Source: Saccharospirillum mangrovi
GTDB taxonomy: Bacteria > Pseudomonadota > Gammaproteobacteria > Pseudomonadales > Natronospirillaceae
Direction of reading: 5' to 3'
Length of the DNA: 64,000 nucleotides
Assembly (NCBI RefSeq): GCF_003367315.1
Contig: NZ_CP031415.1
Span: 1,300,001-1,364,000 of the forward strand
Numbering within the stretch: the stretch's first letter is position 1; each line of letters begins with the position of its first letter. This document shows, one piece after another, positions 46,184 to 55,426 of the stretch. The notes beneath the pieces were generated by a model. That model had not been told where the DNA came from, did not search any database, and worked only from the letters and a program-made list of their open reading frames with translations. Made by a program: the position numbers and the translations under genes.

Positions 46184-46779
46184 CGCTCAGTTTCCTGGCG
46201 CCAATTCTGGTCTACACCCTCAGCGTCACCGTGACGCCGGGACCGAACAATCTGATGGTCACCGCCTCGGGCGTGAACTTCGGTTACTGGCGTACCTTGC
46301 CGCATATCACCGGCATTTTTATCGGCTTTTTCTCGCTGAATATTCTGGTCGCCGCAGGCATTGGGGCAGTCTTGCTGGCGGTGCCGCAATTGCATTGGGC
46401 ACTGAAAATTGCAGGGTCGGTGTATCTGTTGTGGCTCGCCTGGAACATCGCCACCGCGGGCGGTCTGGGCAAAGCCGCCGATGGCGAAGCCAAACCGATG
46501 CGTTGGTGGCAGGCGGCGTTGTTTCAGTTGATTAACCCCAAAGCCTGGGCGATGGCAATTACCGGCATCGCCGCCTTCAGTTTGTCGGGCGATGCCTATT
46601 GGCCGAGTGCTTTGGCGGTGGCGTCGATGTTTGCGTTGGTGACGTATCCCAGTTGCAGTCTGTGGGCTTTGCTCGGTATGCAACTGCGCCGTGCGTTGCA
46701 GGATGATCGCAAACGCCGCTGGTTCAACGGCGTGCTCGGTGCGCTCACAGCGTTGAGTGTGGTGTTTATTCTGCTCTGA
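46171..46779 (+). CDS. LysE/RhtB-family amino-acid exporter
   Basis: 202 residues with six hydrophobic segments, the start TVTPGPNNLMVTASGVNFG and the LFQLINPKAWAMAI motif of the family. It overlaps the end of phzF by 13 bases, so it belongs to the alaX-phzF-lysE unit. Association with a Ser/Ala-tRNA editing enzyme and a PLP-type regulator suggests export of an amino acid such as serine, alanine or a toxic analogue, by inference only. A structured terminator follows. Confidence 0.9.
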   Translation: MDVLTLSFLAPILVYTLSVTVTPGPNNLMVTASGVNFGYWRTLPHITGIFIGFFSLNILVAAGIGAVLLAVPQLHWALKIAGSVYLLWLAWNIATAGGLGKAADGEAKPMRWWQAALFQLINPKAWAMAITGIAAFSLSGDAYWPSALAVASMFALVTYPSCSLWALLGMQLRRALQDDRKRRWFNGVLGALTALSVVFILL

Positions 46780-46793
46780 TTTTCTGCTTCACC

Positions 46794-46869
46794 ACTTCCG
46801 CCCAAAGCCAAAACGGTCACCCTCCCGGCACCCCTTGCCACGACCGTTTTATCCGGGCGGAAGTTTTTT
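46794..46869 (+). terminator. Nested long hairpin with T tract
   Basis: The outer stem ACTTCCGCCC pairs with GGGCGGAAGT (46794-46803 with 46855-46864), and the inner AAAACGGTC pairs with GACCGTTTT (46810-46818 with 46842-46850). Six T residues run from 46864. It probably ends the alaX-phzF-lysE transcript, although it is unusually large for an intrinsic terminator. Confidence 0.65.
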
Positions 46870-46929
46870 CCTGAGCCCATGCGGGCTGCTGCACCACTCG
46901 AACACCCTTAGGGCGAACGCATCCTAATA

Positions 46930-46946
46930 TAGAACTAAATGTTCTA
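46930..46946. promoter_or_regulatory. Inverted repeat TAGAAC-N5-GTTCTA upstream of the sulfate transporter
   Basis: Perfect 6-5-6 dyad 80 bases before the binding-protein start, in AT-rich sequence that must hold the promoter. Sulfate transporter operons are usually controlled by CysB, whose sites are poorly conserved, so this is only a candidate operator. Confidence 0.4.
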
Positions 46947-47025
46947 GTTTCTCGGATTGTCATTCCAATATCGTTTATTTAATCTGCACGCCATTCTGAT
47001 AACCGCCTGTTTCTAAGGAGTAATC

Positions 47026-48036
47026 ATGGTTCGGTTTCTGGCGTCTGTTTCTGCTGTAGCTCTTAGTCTGAGTCTGGTCGCCGCCCCGGCGCAGGCCGAA
47101 GGCCAATCCCGCGAATTGCTCAATACGTCGTACGACATCGCGCGCGAATTGTTCGCCGACATCAACCCGAAATTCATCGCCTGGTGGCAAGCCGAGCAGG
47201 GCGAAACCGTGAGCGTGAAACAGTCGCATGGCGGTTCGTCCACGCAGGCGCGTTCCATCATGCAGGGCCTGCGTGCCGACGTAGTGACCTTTAACCAGGT
47301 CACCGACGTGAATGTACTGGCCGAGGCCGGTCTGGTTGCCAACGATTGGCAAGCCCAGTACCCGAACAACGCATCGCCGTATTACTCAACCACCGCTTTT
47401 TTGGTGCGCAAAGGCAACCCGAAAAACATCGAAAGCTGGGACGATTTAGCGGCCGATGGTGTTGAGTTGGTGTTCCCGAACCCGAAAACTTCCGGCAACG
47501 GTCGTTACACCTATCTGGCCGCCTGGGGTTATGCCGACCGCGCCTTCGGTGGCGACGAAGCACAGATCGAAGCCTTTATGAAAGACTTCCTCGGCAACGT
47601 TGAAGTGTTCGACACCGGCGGCCGTGGCGCGACCACCACCTTTGTTGAACGCGGCATCGGCGATGTGCTGATTACCTTTGAGTCGGAAGTGAACAACATC
47701 CGCAACGAATACGGCGTTGATGATTATGAAGTTGTGGTTCCGCCGGTCAGCATCCTGGCTGAATTCCCGGTTGCAGTAGTCGAAGACTACGCCGAGCGTA
47801 ACGGCAACCTGGATCTGGCGCGCGGCTATTTGGATTACCTCTACACCGTCGAGGCGCAGCGTTTGCTGGCTGGTTACAACTACCGCGTCAACGACGCAGG
47901 CGTCGCCGCTGAATTCAGCGACCGCTTCCCGCAGGCCGAACTGCTGCGTGTGGAAGATGTTTTCGGCAGCTGGCCGCAAGCGATGCAGACGCACTTCGCT
48001 AACGGCGCCAAGCTGGATCAGTTGCAACGTCGATGA
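47026..48036 (+). CDS. Sulfate/thiosulfate ABC transporter substrate-binding protein
   Basis: 336 residues with a 24-residue signal peptide ending VAAPAQA. The mature start [27 protein letters not shown] and [11 protein letters not shown] (LADVVT-like) are hallmarks of the Sbp/CysP family, which binds sulfate or thiosulfate in the periplasm. I cannot tell Sbp from CysP by sequence alone. It leads a four-gene operon; its TGA overlaps the start of cysT. Confidence 0.93.
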   Translation: MVRFLASVSAVALSLSLVAAPAQAEGQSRELLNTSYDIARELFADINPKFIAWWQAEQGETVSVKQSHGGSSTQARSIMQGLRADVVTFNQVTDVNVLAEAGLVANDWQAQYPNNASPYYSTTAFLVRKGNPKNIESWDDLAADGVELVFPNPKTSGNGRYTYLAAWGYADRAFGGDEAQIEAFMKDFLGNVEVFDTGGRGATTTFVERGIGDVLITFESEVNNIRNEYGVDDYEVVVPPVSILAEFPVAVVEDYAERNGNLDLARGYLDYLYTVEAQRLLAGYNYRVNDAGVAAEFSDRFPQAELLRVEDVFGSWPQAMQTHFANGAKLDQLQRR

Positions 48037-48890
48037 CCACAGCGTCCGCTTTAACATTCAAACGCCAACACCGGGTTCTGCCCGGTTTTGGCTTATCGCT
48101 CGGCGTCTCGCTGACGTTTATTTCGTTGGTGTTGCTGTTGCCGCTGACCAGTCTGGTCGGGCAATTGTCGAACCTGAGCCTGTCGCAATATTGGTTCCTG
48201 ATCACCGACCCGCGCATCGTCGCCAGCTACAGCGTCACCGTTGGCGCGGCCGCCGTTGCCTGTGTGTTCAACGCCGGCTTTGGTTTACTGATGGCCTGGG
48301 TGTTGGTGCGTTACGACTTTCCCGGTAAGCGCTTGGTCGATGCCTTGATGGATTTGCCCTTTGCGTTGCCGACAGCGGTTGCGGGCATCACGCTGGCGAC
48401 GCTCTATTCCAGCAACGGTTGGATCGGTTCGTTGCTGGAACCAACGGGCTTGTCGATTGCCTACACCTGGGTCGGCATTGCCTTGGCGATGGCCTTCACC
48501 AGCATTCCTTTTGTGGTGCGCACAGTGCAGCCGGTGTTGGAAGATTTGCCGGTGGAAATTGATGAAGCCGCGGTCAGCCTCGGCGCCAAAGACGGCCATG
48601 CATTTCGTCGCGTAATTTTGCCGCATTTGTGGCCGGCATTGTTGACCGGCACTGGCTTGGCTTTTGTGCGTTCGTTAGGCGAATTCGGCGCGGTGATTTT
48701 TATCGCGGGCGGCAAACCCTACGAAACCGAAATTACCTCACTGATGATTTTTGTACGCTTGCAGGAATACGACTACGCCGGTGCATCGGCCGTCGCATCC
48801 ATCGTCCTGGCGACGTCGTTGTTGCTGTTGTTGATCATCAACCTGTGGCAAGGCCGCTTTATTAAACGACTGCACGGAGGGCGCGGCTGA
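48033..48890 (+). CDS. cysT: Sulfate/thiosulfate ABC transporter permease CysT
   Basis: 285 residues, about six membrane segments, with the [18 protein letters not shown] segment and the EAA loop [40 protein letters not shown] is the CysT/CysU signature. One of two permease subunits. ATG 48033 overlaps the binding-protein stop, and its own TGA overlaps the cysW ATG by one base. Confidence 0.95.
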   Translation: MTTASALTFKRQHRVLPGFGLSLGVSLTFISLVLLLPLTSLVGQLSNLSLSQYWFLITDPRIVASYSVTVGAAAVACVFNAGFGLLMAWVLVRYDFPGKRLVDALMDLPFALPTAVAGITLATLYSSNGWIGSLLEPTGLSIAYTWVGIALAMAFTSIPFVVRTVQPVLEDLPVEIDEAAVSLGAKDGHAFRRVILPHLWPALLTGTGLAFVRSLGEFGAVIFIAGGKPYETEITSLMIFVRLQEYDYAGASAVASIVLATSLLLLLIINLWQGRFIKRLHGGRG

Positions 48891-49717
48891 TGATTCGTAT
48901 TGGTGATGCGCCGGTTGTGCGGAGAATTTTAATCGGCTCAGCGTTGGCATTAACCGGCCTGTTTCTGGTGCTGCCACTGGTGGCTATTTTTGCTCAGGCG
49001 TTGGCGCGCGGCGTCGATATTTACTGGCAGAATTTGAGCGACCAATACACGCTCGCCGCCATCGGCTTAACACTGTTTGTATCGGCATTAACAGTGCCGG
49101 TTAATTTGGTGTTCGGTGTTTTTCTGGCCTGGCTGGTAACGCGGTTCGAGTTTCCCGGTCGGCGTTTACTGCAAACTCTGATCGATATTCCTTTTGCCGT
49201 TTCGCCGGTTGTGGCCGGTCTGGTTTATTTGTTGTTGTACGGTCGCAACGGCTGGCTCGGCGGCTGGCTCGACCAGTACGACATGCAAATTATGTTTGCC
49301 TGGCCGGGCATTGTGTTGGTCACGCTCTTTGTCACTTGCCCCTTTGTCGCGCGTGAATTGATTCCGCTGATGCAGGCACAAGGGTCCAAAGAAGAAGAGG
49401 CGGCGGTCACGCTCGGCGCATCGGGCTGGACCATTTTCCGCCGCGTTACGTTGCCGAATATTCGCGGCGCTTTGTTGTACGGCGTCATCCTTACCAACGC
49501 CCGTGCTGTTGGTGAATTTGGCGCGGTGTCGGTGGTCGCCGGCGCCATTCGCGGTGAGACCAATACCTTGCCGTTACAGGTCGAACAGCTGTATCAGGAT
49601 TACAACACCGTCGGCGCTTTCACCAGTGCTTCGTTATTGGCGTTAATGGCTTTGCTGACGTTGGCCGCCAAAGCGGTGCTGGATAAACGCGCTGAGCGTC
49701 GGGAGAAACACGCATGA
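48890..49717 (+). CDS. cysW: Sulfate/thiosulfate ABC transporter permease CysW
   Basis: 275 residues. [18 protein letters not shown], the EAA loop [20 protein letters not shown] and [19 protein letters not shown] are diagnostic for CysW. It pairs with CysT to form the channel. It overlaps cysT by one base and cysA by four. Confidence 0.95.
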   Translation: MIRIGDAPVVRRILIGSALALTGLFLVLPLVAIFAQALARGVDIYWQNLSDQYTLAAIGLTLFVSALTVPVNLVFGVFLAWLVTRFEFPGRRLLQTLIDIPFAVSPVVAGLVYLLLYGRNGWLGGWLDQYDMQIMFAWPGIVLVTLFVTCPFVARELIPLMQAQGSKEEEAAVTLGASGWTIFRRVTLPNIRGALLYGVILTNARAVGEFGAVSVVAGAIRGETNTLPLQVEQLYQDYNTVGAFTSASLLALMALLTLAAKAVLDKRAERREKHA

Positions 49718-50796
49718 GCATTCGCATCGAACAGATTGCCAAAACCTTTGGTCGCACCCAGGCATTGGAGCCGATCGATCTGAGCATCGGCGACGGCGAA
49801 CTGATCGGCTTGCTGGGCCCGTCCGGCTCCGGCAAAACAACCTTGTTGCGCATTATCGCTGGTCTGGAACAAGCCGATGCCGGTCGCATTCAATTTGGTG
49901 ATCGCGACGTTACAAACCTGCACGTGCGCGACCGCCGTATTGGCTTTGTGTTTCAGCATTACGCGCTGTTTCGACACATGACCGTGTTCGAAAACGTCGC
50001 CTTTGGTTTGCGCGCCTTACCGCGCAAAGAACGGCCATCGGCGGGCGATATTCGTGCGCGCGTCATGCAATTATTGGACATGGTTCGGCTCAGCGATTTT
50101 GCCGACCGCTTTCCGGCGCAATTGTCCGGCGGCCAACAACAACGTGTCGCGCTGGCGCGTGCTTTGGCGTTGAAACCCGACGTGCTGTTGCTCGACGAAC
50201 CGTTCGGCGCACTCGATGCCAAAGTGCGGCAGGAATTACGCCGTTGGTTGCGCCACTTGCACGAGGAATTGCACTTCACCAGTTTGTTCGTCACGCACGA
50301 TCAGGAAGAAGCGCTGGAATTGTCTGATCGCGTGGTCGTGATGAGCAATGGCCGCATCGAACAAATCGCCACACCGGATGTGTTGTATCGACAACCCGCG
50401 AACCGTTTTGTGTTCGAATTTCTGGGCGATGTAAACCGACTGGAAGGCGATGTTCGCGACGGCGTTTTAACCTGCGGCGACGCACACCTGCGCGTCGATA
50501 ACGTGCCCGATGGTCGCCAGGAATTGGTGTTGCGCCCGCATGAAATAGCGTTGGTGGATGAGGCATCAGCCGACTCGCATTTGCCGGTAACGGTGACAGC
50601 CATTGTGCCGGTAGGCGCTGAAGTGCGTCTGGAATTGGAAGCCGATTGGTTGGTTGAGCCCTGGCTTGCAACCATCAGCCACAGCGATTTCGAACGACTG
50701 GCGGTGCAGCGTGGCAAACGGCTGTTTGCGCAGTTGTCGAACTGGCGTCAGTTTGATGCGCCAGTTGCGAAACCTGCGGCGGAGATCGTCGTTTAA
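49714..50796 (+). CDS. cysA: Sulfate/thiosulfate ABC transporter ATP-binding protein CysA
   Basis: 360 residues. Walker [10 protein letters not shown] near residue 35, signature LSGGQQQRV, Walker [13 protein letters not shown], switch histidine in FVTHDQEE, then a C-terminal TOBE-like domain. It drives sulfate/thiosulfate import with CysT and CysW. End of the operon; a bidirectional terminator separates it from the convergent GH13 gene. Confidence 0.95.
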   Translation: MSIRIEQIAKTFGRTQALEPIDLSIGDGELIGLLGPSGSGKTTLLRIIAGLEQADAGRIQFGDRDVTNLHVRDRRIGFVFQHYALFRHMTVFENVAFGLRALPRKERPSAGDIRARVMQLLDMVRLSDFADRFPAQLSGGQQQRVALARALALKPDVLLLDEPFGALDAKVRQELRRWLRHLHEELHFTSLFVTHDQEEALELSDRVVVMSNGRIEQIATPDVLYRQPANRFVFEFLGDVNRLEGDVRDGVLTCGDAHLRVDNVPDGRQELVLRPHEIALVDEASADSHLPVTVTAIVPVGAEVRLELEADWLVEPWLATISHSDFERLAVQRGKRLFAQLSNWRQFDAPVAKPAAEIVV

Positions 50797-50839
50797 AAAA
50801 TCGTTTAAAAAAATCGTGAAATAAAATCATGTAATAAAA

Positions 50840-50863
50840 GTGCCGATGGTTCACCATCGGCAC
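50840..50863. terminator. Terminator between cysA and the GH13 gene
   Basis: A perfect 10-bp stem, GTGCCGATGG with CCATCGGCAC, around TTCA. On the minus strand it is followed by a T-rich run and should stop GH13 transcription; in the cysA direction the tail is weaker (CTTAATT). Confidence 0.75.
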
Positions 50864-50888
50864 CTTAATTATCCTGCCTTGTCTTGCC

Positions 50889-52631
50889 TTACTCCCGAAC
50901 CGGCACCAGCCATATCACCTGATAGGGCGATACGGTCAGTTCGACATTCGAATTGATTTCCTCATCACTGATCAGGTCTTGGTATACCCAGGCTTCTTGT
51001 GACGGCAACAGCCGCGTCAGGTCCAGCGTACGCGGTGTGGCGGTGACGTTGAAAATGCCGTAAACGCGGCTGTCTTCGGCATCGCGTCGCAGAATAAAAA
51101 ACGCCGAATCCAAATCGATCACCCGTTGGCGCGCTTCAGGATGAAAGGCTTTTTGCTGCCCGCGCAATGTGATTCGCCGAGCCAGTTCCTGACTGACCAC
51201 ATAAGACGAACTGCGCTCATCGGTCATCACCTGGTTCAGGTCAGTCCATTGCCAGGTTTTGCGATTGATCGACCGCAAACGTCCGGTTCGTTCAACACCG
51301 GCGATGTCGTTCGGTGTGCCAATCAAACTTTGCAGATAGAAACCGGGAATGCCCTGCAAACTCATCATCAAGGTTTGCGAACAGAGAAAGCGTTCAACCT
51401 GCCATTGGTCTGGCCCGGTGCGCGTGCCTTTGAGCGCGTCGAAATAACTGATGTTAATTTCGTACGGGCTGTCTTTGCCGTTAGGGTTGGCCTTCATGCT
51501 GACGTAGCCGCCAAATTGATGCATGCAATCGAGCAGACTTTGAATTTCGTAAGCCGGCAAAATGCCTTCCAGTGCGCGCAAGCCAATGCCATCGTGGCTG
51601 GCGGTGAAATTCAGGTAGGTGCATTGCGGTGGCGGCGGCGCCAGTGACATCGCCCAATTGGTCAGCAAGTCGGCGTTGCCGCGATTGAGGGTGTACAGCA
51701 GCAGCGGTGGCAGCGCGAATTGATAGACCATCGAGGCCTCATCGCAATCGCCGAAATACGACAGATTTTCTTCGTGCGGTACGTTGGTCTCGGTGACCAG
51801 AATCACCCAGGGTGCGATGGCCTCAACAATGTCGCGCATCAATTTGACGACTTCGTGCGTTTCCGGCAAATGGATGCACGACGTGCCCAGTTGCTTCCAC
51901 AAAAACGCCACGGCATCAAGCCGGACCAGACGCGCGCCCTTCGATAAATAGAACAGGAATACATCCATCATCGCCAACAGCACATCCGGGTTGGCGTAGT
52001 TCAAGTCGATCTGATCTTCACTGAAGGTTGCCCACACATAACGGGTGCCGCGATGGGTGTTGATCGGCGCAGCCAATGGCGACGACCGTGGCCGGGTAAC
52101 CATCGAGACGTCGGTGTTCGGGTCCAGTTCAATGAAATAGTTGCAGCCGGGTTCGACGTTCTGAATGTATTCGATGAACCAGAGGTTTTCGCGCGAACAA
52201 TGGTTCAACACCAGATCGAACATAATACCGAAGCGACGCGCCAGGGCATCGATGTGATCCCACTGGCCGACGGTGTCGCGTACCTGCTTGAAATCGATAA
52301 CGGAAAAACCGTCGTCCGAGCTGTACGGGTAAAACGGCAACAGGTGAATGTTGCTGATCAGGTTGGGGTAGAACGCCTCCAGAAAACGCTCTAACTGCAA
52401 CAAGCCCGGTTCTTCGCGGTTGCGAATGGCATCGCCGTAAGTAATGAGGATGTTGTCGGTTTCATCCCAGTCGGCGGCGCGGGTGTGGTGGTAGATGGCC
52501 GGTTGGTAGCGGTTCAGTAATCCGATCAGTTGGTCGGTAACCGTGGCGGCGCGCTCGCTGCCATAAAGCAGCGTCAGGCGCTGTTCGGCGGACTCTCGAA
52601 ATGCCGCCAGACGGGCCTCGGCTTCTGTCAT
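50889..52631 (-). CDS. GH13 subfamily 18 sugar phosphorylase (glucosylglycerate/sucrose phosphorylase-like)
   Basis: 580 residues. A GH13 barrel with the sucrose-phosphorylase type motifs: LPFYPYSSDDGFSVIDF, FDLVLNHCS, the nucleophile aspartate in ARLVRLDAVAFLWK, the acid/base glutamate in LVTETNVPHEENLSYFG and FTASHDGIGLRALEG. It uses phosphate to release glucose 1-phosphate from an alpha-glucoside. Its ~60-residue N-terminal extension and length fit the glucosylglycerate phosphorylase (YcjM-like) branch better than the ~490-residue sucrose phosphorylases, but this is inference. It is divergent from galU. AGGGAG precedes the ATG. Confidence 0.85.
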   Translation of the reverse strand: MTEAEARLAAFRESAEQRLTLLYGSERAATVTDQLIGLLNRYQPAIYHHTRAADWDETDNILITYGDAIRNREEPGLLQLERFLEAFYPNLISNIHLLPFYPYSSDDGFSVIDFKQVRDTVGQWDHIDALARRFGIMFDLVLNHCSRENLWFIEYIQNVEPGCNYFIELDPNTDVSMVTRPRSSPLAAPINTHRGTRYVWATFSEDQIDLNYANPDVLLAMMDVFLFYLSKGARLVRLDAVAFLWKQLGTSCIHLPETHEVVKLMRDIVEAIAPWVILVTETNVPHEENLSYFGDCDEASMVYQFALPPLLLYTLNRGNADLLTNWAMSLAPPPPQCTYLNFTASHDGIGLRALEGILPAYEIQSLLDCMHQFGGYVSMKANPNGKDSPYEINISYFDALKGTRTGPDQWQVERFLCSQTLMMSLQGIPGFYLQSLIGTPNDIAGVERTGRLRSINRKTWQWTDLNQVMTDERSSSYVVSQELARRITLRGQQKAFHPEARQRVIDLDSAFFILRRDAEDSRVYGIFNVTATPRTLDLTRLLPSQEAWVYQDLISDEEINSNVELTVSPYQVIWLVPVRE

Positions 52632-52677
52632 GTTAGTCTCCCTAACCTGATGTATGATGATGACGGTTGGACGCTCC

Positions 52678-52692
52678 GCACCATCCTGGTGC
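52678..52692. promoter_or_regulatory. Inverted repeat GCACC-N5-GGTGC between the GH13 gene and galU
   Basis: A perfect dyad 46 bases upstream of the GH13 start. It has the form of an NtrC site (GCACC-N5-GGTGC), with a weaker similar stretch at 52711-52728. No convincing sigma-54 promoter follows in either direction, so this is a candidate operator without an assigned regulator. Confidence 0.35.
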
Positions 52693-52885
52693 CATGCCCT
52701 ACATTAGTGCAATGACTTTGGTGTAAGGTTTGAACCAACTTGAAACCCGATAGGGCGCGCTAAAGCGGTGCAGCAAGTTCAGCCTCAACCAAGGCTGCAA
52801 GACGTATCGCAAACAACGCGCCACTTTTGGGGCTGGTCAGGTAATTGCTTAGTTGGCTAGAGAAGACACAAACAGAGGACAACGA

Positions 52886-53728
52886 ATGATTCGCAAATGT
52901 ATGTTCCCGGTCGGCGGTTACGGCACGCGTTTTCTGCCGGCGACCAAGGCACTGCCCAAGGAAATGCTGCCGGTGGTCAACAAACCGCTGGTTCAGTATG
53001 GGGTAGAGGAGGCCATTGAAGCCGGGCTGAATGAAATCGGCTTTGTGACCGGCCGCGGCAAGCGCGCCATCGCGGACCATTTCGATATTTCTTACGAACT
53101 GGAACACCAGATCAGCGGTTCCAATAAAGAAGAATTCCTGAAATCCATCCGTTACGTGATGGACGAAGGCATCTTTTCGTTCACCCGTCAGAAGGAAATG
53201 AAAGGTCTGGGCCACGCCATTTTGTGCGGCGAAACCCTGATCGGTAATGAACCCTTCGGTGTGATTCTGGCGGACGATTTGTGCGTGCCGGAAGATGGCA
53301 TGGAAAACGTCCTGGCGCAGATGGTGAAAGTATTTAACCAGTTCCGTTGCAGCATTGTGGCGGTGATGGAAGTGCCGGAAGACGAGATTCACAAGTACGG
53401 CGTTATCGACGGCGAAGAAATGAAAGACGGTCTCTACCGGGTAAAAAGCATGGTGGAAAAACCCGCCAAAGAAGATGCCCCGTCGAACCTGGCCGTCATC
53501 GGTCGTTACATTTTAACGCCCGATATTTTCGATATTCTGCGCAACACCCCGCCGGGCAAAAACAACGAAATTCAGTTGACCGATGCGTTGATGACGCAAG
53601 CGCAGGACGGCGTAGTAATGGCCTACCGCCTGAAAGGCAAACGCTTCGATTGCGGCTCGGTGGAAGGCTTTGTCGAAGCCACCAATTACTGCTTTGAAAA
53701 CCTCTACAAAAAAGGTCTGCTGACCTGA
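52886..53728 (+). CDS. galU: UTP-glucose-1-phosphate uridylyltransferase
   Basis: 280 residues from ATG 52886 (AGAGGAC upstream). The nucleotidyltransferase signature GYGTRFLPATKALPKEMLPV near residue 10, then KPLVQYGVEEAIEAG and the C-terminal GKRFDCGSVEGFVEATN, identifies GalU. It makes UDP-glucose from glucose 1-phosphate and UTP for envelope polysaccharides. The neighbouring phosphorylase also yields glucose 1-phosphate. An upstream in-frame extension to 52853 is not part of the family. Confidence 0.96.
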   Translation: MIRKCMFPVGGYGTRFLPATKALPKEMLPVVNKPLVQYGVEEAIEAGLNEIGFVTGRGKRAIADHFDISYELEHQISGSNKEEFLKSIRYVMDEGIFSFTRQKEMKGLGHAILCGETLIGNEPFGVILADDLCVPEDGMENVLAQMVKVFNQFRCSIVAVMEVPEDEIHKYGVIDGEEMKDGLYRVKSMVEKPAKEDAPSNLAVIGRYILTPDIFDILRNTPPGKNNEIQLTDALMTQAQDGVVMAYRLKGKRFDCGSVEGFVEATNYCFENLYKKGLLT

Positions 53729-53737
53729 TTGTTATCC

Positions 53738-53768
53738 GTCCGGGCCGTTCTGGCCCGGACTTTTATTT
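53738..53768 (+). terminator. Intrinsic terminator of galU
   Basis: A 9-bp GC-rich stem, GTCCGGGCC with GGCCCGGAC, followed by TTTTATTT, 9 bases after the galU stop. Confidence 0.9.
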
Positions 53769-53780
53769 GGAACCTTTTGC

Positions 53781-54245
53781 ATGTCTGCATTCACCATTCG
53801 TACTGGCGGTTTGGACCATCCGGCTGTGGTTGAACTTCTGGCGGCGCACCTGGCTGGCATGGCCGAACACTCACCGCCGGAAAGTGTGCACGCGCTCGAT
53901 CTCAGTGGCCTGCAACAACCTTCCATTCAATTCTGGACCGCCTGGCGTGACGACCAACTACTGGGCTGCGCTGCGTTAAAAACCCTGGATGCTACGCATG
54001 GCGAATTGAAATCCATGCGCACCGACCCGCGCTTCCTGCGCCAGGGTGTGGCCCGGGGTTTGTTGCAACACGCTTTGGATCAGGCACGCGCCCAAGGCAT
54101 GACCCGTGTCAGCCTGGAAACCGGATCGATGGACGCCTTTGCGCCAGCGCGAGCGATGTACGAAGCCTTTGGTTTTACCTACACCGATCCCTTTGCCGAT
54201 TACGCCTTGGATCCGCATTCCGTTTTCATGACCTTGACACTCTGA
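53781..54245 (+). CDS. GNAT-family N-acetyltransferase
   Basis: 154 residues. The acetyl-CoA motif is clear (SMRTDPRFLRQGVARGLLQHAL, i.e. RxxGxA-type), followed by VSLETGSMDAFAPARAMYEAFGF. It resembles the YsnE/PhnO-type acetyltransferases. Substrate unknown. It starts 12 bases after the galU terminator and likely has its own transcription or depends on readthrough. Confidence 0.88.
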   Translation: MSAFTIRTGGLDHPAVVELLAAHLAGMAEHSPPESVHALDLSGLQQPSIQFWTAWRDDQLLGCAALKTLDATHGELKSMRTDPRFLRQGVARGLLQHALDQARAQGMTRVSLETGSMDAFAPARAMYEAFGFTYTDPFADYALDPHSVFMTLTL

Positions 54246-54343
54246 GCGGCTGGCGCACGGCTGTGCTCTGCTAGGCTTAGCGGCTTCGTCAATGTCAATG
54301 CTGTGTCGGTTTGGCGTCAGTCGATTGGTTTGGAGTCTGTAGC

Positions 54344-55387
54344 ATGTTGCGTCGTCTGGTATCTGGTTTTCTGATTGCGGGCCTGAGCATTGCTGGCACT
54401 CAGGCCGAAACAACGCCCGCTTCGATTCAGGCCGCCGCCGCTCAATTTCAAACGCTGTACACCCTGCAAATTGCCCAAGCCGGTGAAACCATCTTCGCCG
54501 AAAGCTTTAACGGCGCGCGGCTGGACCAACCGGCCAACATTAAGTCGGCGTCAAAATCTGTCATGTCGGCGTTGGTCGGTATCGCCATCGAGCGCGGTGT
54601 GATTTCGGGTGTCGATCAACCGATTGCACCGTTATTAAGTGACCAACTGCCCGCCAACCCGGACCCGCGCTTATCGCAAATTACCGTGGGGCATTTGTTG
54701 TCGATGCAGGCGGGTTTGGAACGCACTTCTGGCCGTAACTACGGCGCCTGGGTCAACAGTCGCAACTGGGTACAAAACGCACTGGCGCGACCGTTCGATG
54801 CCGAACCCGGCGGCACCATGCAATATTCCACCGGCAGCACCCATTTGTTATCCGCCATTTTGACGCGTGAAACCGGACGTCCGACCGATGAACTCGCCAA
54901 CGATTGGCTGGCACCGGCCGGCATTCGAGTGGTGAACTGGCTGCGCGATCCGCAAGGCATTCCTCTGGGTGGCAATCAAGTCAGCATGACACCGGCGTCC
55001 TTATTGGCGTTTGGCGAACTCTATCGGCGCGGCGGTCGTGCGGCGGATGGAACCCAGGTCGTTCCCGCCGATTGGATAGACGCCAGCTGGCAAACCCGAA
55101 CCCATTCCCGATTCACGGGTGACGGCTATGGATACGGCTGGTTCCTACGCGATTTCGCCGGGTACGACGGCTATTACGGTTGGGGCTACGGCGGCCAGAT
55201 GGTGTACGTCGTGCCGGATCTTGAATTGACCATAGCGATAACCTCGGACCCCAATACCCCGGCTGGCCGCAGTGGCTATCGCGGGCAATTGCATCGCTTT
55301 GTGGCGCAGCAGATTGTGCCGTTGGCGGAGCAACGTCTGGCGCGCCTTGATTCCGCTGTCATGGTTGCGGCGATAGATGTTGAGTAA
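54344..55387 (+). CDS. Secreted CubicO/class C beta-lactamase-family serine hydrolase
   Basis: 347 residues with a signal peptide (LVSGFLIAGLSIAGTQA, cleavage near residue 21). The SxxK motif is S68-A-S-K71, followed by VGHLLSMQAGL and the YST form of the YxN motif. The late GWGYGGQMVYVVPDL stands where the HxG/KTG box lies. This is a penicillin-binding-protein fold esterase or peptidase, not necessarily a beta-lactamase. ATG 54344 is chosen because the signal peptide begins there. Confidence 0.87.
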   Translation: MLRRLVSGFLIAGLSIAGTQAETTPASIQAAAAQFQTLYTLQIAQAGETIFAESFNGARLDQPANIKSASKSVMSALVGIAIERGVISGVDQPIAPLLSDQLPANPDPRLSQITVGHLLSMQAGLERTSGRNYGAWVNSRNWVQNALARPFDAEPGGTMQYSTGSTHLLSAILTRETGRPTDELANDWLAPAGIRVVNWLRDPQGIPLGGNQVSMTPASLLAFGELYRRGGRAADGTQVVPADWIDASWQTRTHSRFTGDGYGYGWFLRDFAGYDGYYGWGYGGQMVYVVPDLELTIAITSDPNTPAGRSGYRGQLHRFVAQQIVPLAEQRLARLDSAVMVAAIDVE

Positions 55388-55426
55388 ACTGCGCCGTCGT
55401 TTTGGGTTTTTTAAGGCGGATGTTGT

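Noticed and set aside
52678-52700. Sigma-54 promoter on the minus strand (TGGCAC)
   Set aside because: TGGCAC is present, but the GC of the -12 element is not at the required 10-base distance from the GG.
54344-55387. Beta-lactamase resistance gene
   Set aside because: It has the SxxK serine-hydrolase fold, but the YxN and KTG boxes are atypical, so CubicO-type esterase or peptidase is the safer call.
55388-55426. Guanidine (ykkC-type) riboswitch before the SMR gene
   Set aside because: The gap is only 39 bases, too short for the aptamer, and the protein looks more like the EmrE subtype.
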